A stretch of 64,000 bases of DNA from Charina bottae (Eukaryota; Chordata; Lepidosauria; Squamata; Charinaidae): contig JALMGJ010000002.1 in the NCBI GenBank assembly GCA_023362775.1, positions 105,629,981 to 105,693,980 of the forward strand, in the 5' to 3' direction. Below the pieces are notes generated by a model. The model had not been told where the DNA came from, made no database searches, and saw only the letters and a list, made by a program, of their open reading frames with translations. Positions 58,860 to 64,000 of this stretch are shown one piece after another. Within the stretch, counting starts at the first letter, position 1, and each line of letters starts with the position of its first letter. The position numbers and the translations under genes were made by a program.

Positions 58860-60369
58860 AAACATCGGAGTTAAATTCCAGGCAAAAATGGGCATGATCA
58901 AAAACAAAGATGGCAAGGACCTAACAGAAGCAGAAGAGATCAAGAAAAGGTGGCAAGAATATATGGAAGATCTGTACAGGAAGGATAATAATATTGGGGG
59001 TAGCTTTGACGGTGTGGTCAGTGAGTTAGAGCCAGACATCCTGAAGAGTGAGGTTGAATGGGCCTTAAGAAGCATTGCTAATAAGAAGGCAGCAGGAGAC
59101 GACGGTATCCCAGCTGAACTGTTTAAAATCTTGCAAGAGGATGCTGTCAAGGTGGTGCATGCCATATGCCAGCAGATTTGGAAAACACAAGAATGGCCAT
59201 CAGATTGGAAAAAATCAACTTATATCCCCATACCAAAAAAGGGAAACACTAAAGAAAGTTCATACTATCGAACAGTGGCACTTATTTCACATGCCAGTAA
59301 GGTAATGCTCAAGATCTTGCAAGGTAGACTCCAGCAATTCATGGAGCGAGAATTGCCAGAAGTACAAGCTGGGTTTAGAAAAGGCAGAGGAACTAGAGAC
59401 CAAATTGCCAATATCCGCTGGATAATGGAGAAAGCCAGGGAGTTTCAGAAAAACAACTATTTCTGTTTTATTGACTATTCTAAAGCCTTTGACTGTGTGG
59501 ATCATAACAAATTGTGGCAAGTTCTTGGTGGTATGGGGATACCAAGTCATCTTGTCTGCCTCCTGAGGAATCTGTATAACGATCAAGTAGCAACGGTGAG
59601 AACAGATCAAGGAACAACGGACTGGTTTAAGATTGGGAAAGGAGTACGGCAGGGTTGTATACTCTCACCCTACCTATTCAACCTGTACACAGAACACATC
59701 ATGCGACATGTTGGGCTTGATGAATCCAAGGCTGGAGTTAAAATCGCTGGAAGAAACATTAACAACCTCAGATATGCAGATGATACCACTTTGATGGCTG
59801 AAAGCGAGGAGGAGCTGAGGAGCCATATGATGAAGGTAAAAGAAGAAAGTGCAAAAGCTGGGTTGCAGTTAAACCTCAAAAAAACCAAGATTATGGCAAC
59901 CAGGTTCCTTGATAACTGGGAAATAGAGGGAGAAAAATTGGAGGCAGTGATAGACTTTGTATTTCTAGGCGCAAAGATTACTGCAGATGCTGACTGCAAC
60001 CAGGAAATCAGAAGACGTCTACTTCTTGGGAGAAGAGCAATGGCAAATCTTGATAAAATAAAATAAAATAAAAAGTCCATACTCCAGGAAATAAAGCCAG
60101 ACTGCTCACTTGAGGGAATGATATTAAAGGCAAAACTGAAGTACTTTGGCCACATAATGAGAAGACAGGATACACTGGAAAAGATGCTGATGCTGGGGAA
60201 AGTGGAAGGCAAAAGGAAGAGGGGCCGACCAAGGGCAAGATGGATGGATGATATTCTGGAGGTGACGGACTCGACCTTGGGGGAGCTGGAGATGGTGACG
60301 GCCGACAGGAAGCTCTGGGCTGGTCTGGTCCATGAAGTGACGAAGAGTCGGAAGCGACTGAACAAATAA
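58801..60369 (+). pseudogene. BovB reverse transcriptase with internal deletion
   Basis: Frame 58801-60066 includes DKDGKDLTEAEEIK-type linker, KKAAGDDGIPAELFKILQED, LPEVQAGFRKGRGTRDQIAN, CFIDYSKAFDCVDHNKLWQV (motif A), GKGVRQGCILSPYLFNLYTE (motif B) and NNLRYADDTTLMAESEEELR (catalytic YADD). It ends AMANLDKIK and a stop. The segment that follows in the copy at 18908-20004 (from VKSRDITL through TARRSNQ, about 60 residues) is absent and replaced by AAAAT repeats at 60053-60074. The C-terminus resumes as KLKYFGHIMRRQDTLEK and ends KSRKRLNK at 60369. Confidence 0.93.
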
Positions 60370-60387
60370 ACAACAACAAGTATCAAT

Positions 60388-60632
60388 ACCGTACTGTTAC
60401 AAAATATAGCTCTGAAAAAGTTTTCCAGAATGATTGCAAACTTTATTGCTTAAGAAATGAGTATCTGTCAAGTGTTTTGAAAATTCAGCACGACTCTTTG
60501 AAATCAATGTAGGAAAGTTATGTTTCTTTTTTAAAAAAAATCCTGCATTATTATTTTAAAGAATTTAAGTGCTTGCATTTTCAAGAAAATTTGAAAGGCA
60601 GTAAGAGCCTTGTCAGATGTTCAAAGCATATA
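60388..60632. other. Intronic sequence
   Basis: Nothing recognised. Confidence 0.4.
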
Positions 60633-61402
60633 GAGGTAGTACTCACTTGACAATGGTAATTGGGACCAGAATTTCTGTCGCTAAGCAATATGGTCGTAAA
60701 GTGCAATGTCATGTGACTGCATCACTTAGTGACCACAATCGTGGCAGTCGCCATTGCTTTTAAGTGAGGATCACAGATTGTTAAGCAAGGATCTCCTCAT
60801 GACCTCCTGCTGGCTTCCAACATGCAAAGTCAATTGGGTATCCGGCAAGAAGTCACAAGTCCCGGACGGTTCAGAGGCAGGCTGGTGGGCGGGTAAGTGG
60901 CTAATGCAGTGTGGTGTGAGCACATCTGGGCAGGGAGTGTCTGCTGCTGGGTGCAGGAGGTCACGCTAGTGTCTGCCGTGGGATGGTGCAAACACGACTT
61001 TCTGGGGGTGGCTGCTGTCAGGTGCAGGAGGGCGTGACGGTGGTTGCTATGGTGCGGCGCAAGCACCGCCATGCACAGGGTAGCAGCTGGGTGCGAGAGG
61101 GTGCATAGGTGGCTGCCATAGCACTGTATAGCTGGGCAGGCAGGCACTATGGAATCCAGGTGGGGGGTACTGTGGGCAGGTACACACTACAGAGTACCAG
61201 GCTCCTCAGGAGAAAAAGTGGTGGGAGCGGGAGCGACTTACAGGAGCGACTTGAGACCTTCTCTGCTGGCTTCCCCATTGACTTTGCTTGTTGGGGGTAC
61301 TGGGACAACCAGAATTTCGAGGACCAGTTGTAAGTACCCCACATTCAGTGCCGCTGTAACTTTTAATAGTTGAATGAGTGGTTGTTATCGAAGGACTACC
61401 TG
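60633..61402 (+). mobile_element. Tigger-like MITE, long copy with internal minisatellite
   Basis: Ends GAGGTAGTACTCACTTGAC and GAAGGACTACCTG, TA at 60631-60632 and 61403-61404. It is about twice the length of the copy at 2175-2547. The extra sequence is GC-rich and includes degenerate repeats of roughly 70 bp (about 60943-61142). No transposase coding. Confidence 0.75.
60943..61142 (+). repeat. Degenerate minisatellite, units about 60-70 bp
   Basis: Three units start at about 60943 (GCTGCTGGGTGCAGGAGGTC), 61010 (GCTGCTGTCAGGTGCAGGAG) and 61084 (GCAGCTGGGTGCGAGAGG). Each continues with a TGGCTGCCAT/GTTGCTATGG-like block. Confidence 0.65.
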
Positions 61403-61404
61403 TA

Positions 61405-61745
61405 TAGTAAATGTGCATAGAAGCTAGAGATTTGTGGAGCAGTATACATTTAGAATATTTTATTGTCTTGATTATCAAGAATATATTCTTGCCCATCCTT
61501 ATGATAAGATATTTTTTTAAAATCTGGAGCATTTTTATGCTACTTTCCCTAATATATATGACCTTTAACATAATTTTGTTGATACATATTTATTTTTGTA
61601 CATTTCTCTGTTCCTCATTTTCCATAAATTTCTCTGATGAATATTTTTTAAATATAAACTTTCCCAATGTAAACTTTTTGTTGTTAGTTATGTTAACTTA
61701 CATCTATTCAGGACACATCTAAGCAGATGACATCCCTGGCTAACA
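61405..61745. other. AT-rich intronic sequence
   Basis: Nothing recognised. Confidence 0.4.
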
Positions 61746-61757
61746 CTGTTTGGGCTT

Positions 61758-61822
61758 GGAAGCTAAGCAAGGTTGGGCCTGGTTAGTACTTGAATGAGAG
61801 ACCTCCAGGGAATTCCAGGGCA
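61758..61822 (+). pseudogene. 5S rRNA-derived fragment
   Basis: GGAAGCTAAGCAAGGTTGGG and CCTGGTTAGTACTTGAATGAG continue into AGACCTCCAGGGAATTCCAG. This matches the 3' half of vertebrate 5S rRNA, including the internal Pol III promoter region, with several substitutions. The 5' half (about 61712-61757) is barely recognisable. It lies about 40 bp before the BovB homology begins, with an A-rich stretch between. It is either a 5S-headed SINE or a template-switch chimera, and not a working 5S gene. Confidence 0.8.
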
Positions 61823-61865
61823 TGGGCTAGACTGAGAAATTGAAAAAAAAATAAACAAGAAAGTA

Positions 61866-63145
61866 ATTGCGCTCATTTCACATGCCAGCAAGGTTATGCT
61901 CAAAATACTACAAGCTAGGCTTCAGCAGCATGTGAACCGAGAACTACCAGAAGTGCAAGCTGGGTTTCGAAGAGGCAGAGGAACTAGAGATCAGATTGCC
62001 AACATTCGCTGGATCATGGAAAAAGCAAGAGAGTTCCAGAAAAACATCTACTTCTGCTTCATTGACTACGCTAAAGCCTTTGATTGTGTGGATCACAACA
62101 AACTGTGGCAAAGTCTTAAAGAGATGGGAGTACCAGACCACCTTACCTGTCTCCTGAGAAACCTGTATGCGGGTCAAGAAGCAACAGTTAGAACCGGACA
62201 TGGAACAACCGACTGGTTCAAAATTGGGAAAGGAGTACGACAAGGCTGTATATTATCACCCTGCTTATTTAACTTATATGCAGAGTACATCATGAGAAAT
62301 GCCGGGCTGGATGAATCACAAGCCGGAGTTAAGATTGCCGGGAGAAATATCAACAACCTCAGATATGCAGACGATACCACCCTAATGGCAGAAAGTGAAG
62401 AGGAACTAAAGAGCCTCTTGATGAGGGTGAAAGAGGAGAGTGCAAAAGCTGGCTTGAAACTCAACATTAAAAAAACCCAGATCATGGCATCTGGTCCCAT
62501 CACTTCCTGGCAAATAGAAGAGGAAGAAATGGAAGCAGTGACAGATTTTATTTTCTTGGGCTCCAAGATCACCGCAGACGGTGACTGCAGCCATGAAATT
62601 AAAAGACGCTTGCTCCTTGGAAGGAAAGCTATGGCAAACCTAGACAGCATATTAAAAAGCAGAGACATCACCATGCCGACAAAGGTCCGTATAGTTAAAG
62701 CTATGGTTTTTCCAGTAGCAATGTATGGCTGTGAGAGTTGGACCATAAGGAAGGCTGAGCGCCGAAGAATTGATGCTTTTGAACTGTGGTGCTGGAGAAG
62801 ACTCTTGAGAGTCCCTTGGACTGCAAGGAGGTCAAACCAGTCAATCCTAAAGGAAATCAACCCTGACTGCTCATTGGAAGGACAGATGCTGAAGCTGAAG
62901 CTCAAATACTTTGGCCACCTAATGCGAAGAGAGGACTCACTGGAAAAGACCCTGATGCTGGGAAAGACTGAGGGCAAAAGGAGAAGGGGACGGCAGAGGA
63001 TGAGATGGTTAGATAGCATCACCGATGTAATGAACATGAATTTGAGTAAACTCCGAGAGACAGTGGAGGACAGGAAGGCCTGGCGTACTATGGTCCATGA
63101 GGTCACGAAGAGTCGGACACAACTAAACGACTGAACAACAATTGC
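61866..63145 (+). mobile_element. 5'-truncated BovB LINE, lineage 2
   Basis: Homology starts in the RT at ALISHASKVMLKILQ and runs to the 3' end (AGTCGGACACAACTAAACGA, then CTGAACAACAA). No clear TSD is visible around the BovB alone. Confidence 0.92.
61896..63137 (+). pseudogene. BovB reverse transcriptase, lineage 2, open to the C-terminus
   Basis: 412 codons are uninterrupted: LPEVQAGFRRGRGTRDQIAN, CFIDYAKAFDCVDHNKLWQS (motif A), LTCLLRNLYAGQEATVRTGH, GKGVRQGCILSPCLFNLYAE (motif B), NNLRYADDTTLMAESEEELK (YADD), YGCESWTIRKAERRRIDAFE, TARRSNQSILKEINPDCSLE and KLKYFGHLMRREDSLEKTLM, ending KSRTQLND and a stop. The endonuclease and first part of the RT are missing. Its wording (KEMGVPDHLT, LYAGQEATVRTGHG, KSRTQL) is much closer to ruminant BovB, as I recall it, than to the lineage-1 copies in this window. 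It looks younger than those, because it has no frameshift. Confidence 0.92.
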
Positions 63146-63149
63146 TGCA

Positions 63150-64000
63150 CATGTCAATGTAGTCATTAGGAATTGATCTCAACTCAAAGAAAATTTCTAT
63201 CCTTTTGTAGTATTATATATTTATTTCTTATATAATAATAAATGGCTTTACACAAAATTCAAAAACTAGGAAACCAATAGCTATTTTTCTGCAGATTTTT
63301 ATTGGAGATGGATAGATACCAGTGAATTCAATCCAGTGCTGCTCTCCAAATCAGCCAAGCTCTGGTTTGGTTGATTGCCCAATTCCATTAAAATCAGTCA
63401 CAGATTTATTTTTATTTTCCTAAGGAAAAGTAGGGCTTAGACTTTGCCCAGTGGGAATTCATTTAGACTGTAAATACACACATTGGTACACATAAACATG
63501 GAGATGTACATGTCTCATCACCACCATAAAACATATCAGCATACACTTGCCTGCCAATCCATGGCAACGTAGCCCTAAATGGCTTTGATGGGGCTTCATG
63601 CCAGAGACAATGCTTTTCACTTTGTTGAAGAGATGTGAATTACTCTGCTGCCTCCTTCAGTATGTTCTGCAGCCAGAAGAGGCTTCTGCCCATAAGTTAT
63701 GAATGTGCGTTCTGGACAAGGCAGTTCTGTTCTTCCAGTCTGTGAGGTGGCACAAAAGTATGCCAACATAATTTTCTTTGCAGTTGCAGCTGATCTCTCT
63801 TTTGCCCTGACAAGACAACAAGGCTAATGCATGGAGCTGTCCTGACAATTTTATATGGGGCAAGCTGAGGTGTAGTGATTGGTGGCTGTTTTCCCTCCTA
63901 CCAGCTTGACCACTTGGCAACAAACACCAATTGCTCTCTGGGCAGCTTGTGGTGAATGAGTTGATGGAATAAACAACATGGTTCCCCCATGCATCAAATT
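63150..64000. other. Intronic sequence to window end
   Basis: No supported gene. The 88-codon minus-strand frame at 63657-63923 has no recognisable features. Confidence 0.4.

Larger units (their letters stand above)
57572..60378 (+). mobile_element. Almost complete BovB (RTE) LINE, lineage 1, with TSD
   Basis: A 9-bp TSD AGTATCAAT lies at 57563-57571 and 60379-60387. It contains endonuclease and RT in order, a short 5' leader and a short 3' end finishing in CAACAACA. Damage: a frameshift near 58800-58860, and an internal deletion near 60052 filled with an (AAAAT)n run. Confidence 0.94.

Noticed and set aside
61758..61822. Working 5S rRNA gene
   Set aside because: The 5' half is unrecognisable, there are several substitutions in conserved positions, and no T-run terminator follows the fragment.
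62174..63166. 330-codon minus-strand open frame
   Set aside because: Antisense of the intact BovB RT at 61896-63137; no independent protein features.

Overview
The window is vertebrate genomic DNA, almost certainly from a squamate reptile (lizard or snake). It is AT-rich and intron-like, and its repeats are BovB LINEs, BovB-tailed tRNA SINEs, Penelope-like elements, chromodomain Ty3/Gypsy, CR1/L2-type LINE tails and hAT/Tc1-mariner MITEs. The species cannot be read from the sequence.

Host gene. The whole window appears to lie inside the teneurin-2 gene (TENM2), transcribed on the minus strand. Two consecutive coding exons are visible: 37059-37293 (proline/histidine-rich cytoplasmic segment) and 12347-12585 (juxtamembrane segment plus the single transmembrane helix). 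They splice in frame (phase 2) across a 24,473-bp intron. Positions 1-12346 are then the next intron, and 37294-64000 the preceding one. I see no other host exon, promoter, tRNA gene or functional rRNA gene.

Repeats, left to right: a Tigger-like MITE at the left edge; a GC-rich hAT MITE with 8-bp TSD (699-967); an inverted MITE copy (2175-2547); a mosaic, internally deleted chromodomain Gypsy element with two unlike LTRs (4685-7398); a 3' fragment of a two-ORF APE-type LINE (about 7400-7935); tRNA SINEs (8504-8745, 11808-12033); CR1/L2-type tails; a 5'-truncated BovB (18908-20004, minus); a full SINE (20118-20457); a 341-bp near-perfect palindrome with a 16-bp TSD and a hammerhead-like motif on each strand (23375-23715); and a near full-length but frameshifted APE LINE (about 28570-33990, minus). 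Right of exon 37059-37293 come another hammerhead-like PLE remnant (39882-39930), an inverted duplication (40722-40910), more SINEs, a compound TA/TG/CA microsatellite, and a Penelope-like insertion with GIY-YIG endonuclease, inverted ends and a 12-bp TSD (44755-46948). After these come two more hAT MITE copies (50232-50490, 52994-53233), three tRNA SINEs, an almost complete BovB with TSD (57572-60378), a Tigger-like MITE carrying an internal minisatellite (60633-61402), and a 5S rRNA fragment abutting a second, mammal-like BovB lineage with an open RT (61758-63145).

How the parts relate. BovB supplies the retrotransposition machinery for the BovB-tailed SINEs, and the Penelope-like family is associated with hammerhead motifs. 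The window is best read as a record of nested retroelement activity in a very large neuronal-gene intron. The candidates for something less described are the palindromic, ribozyme-bearing 341-bp insertion and the 5S-BovB junction.
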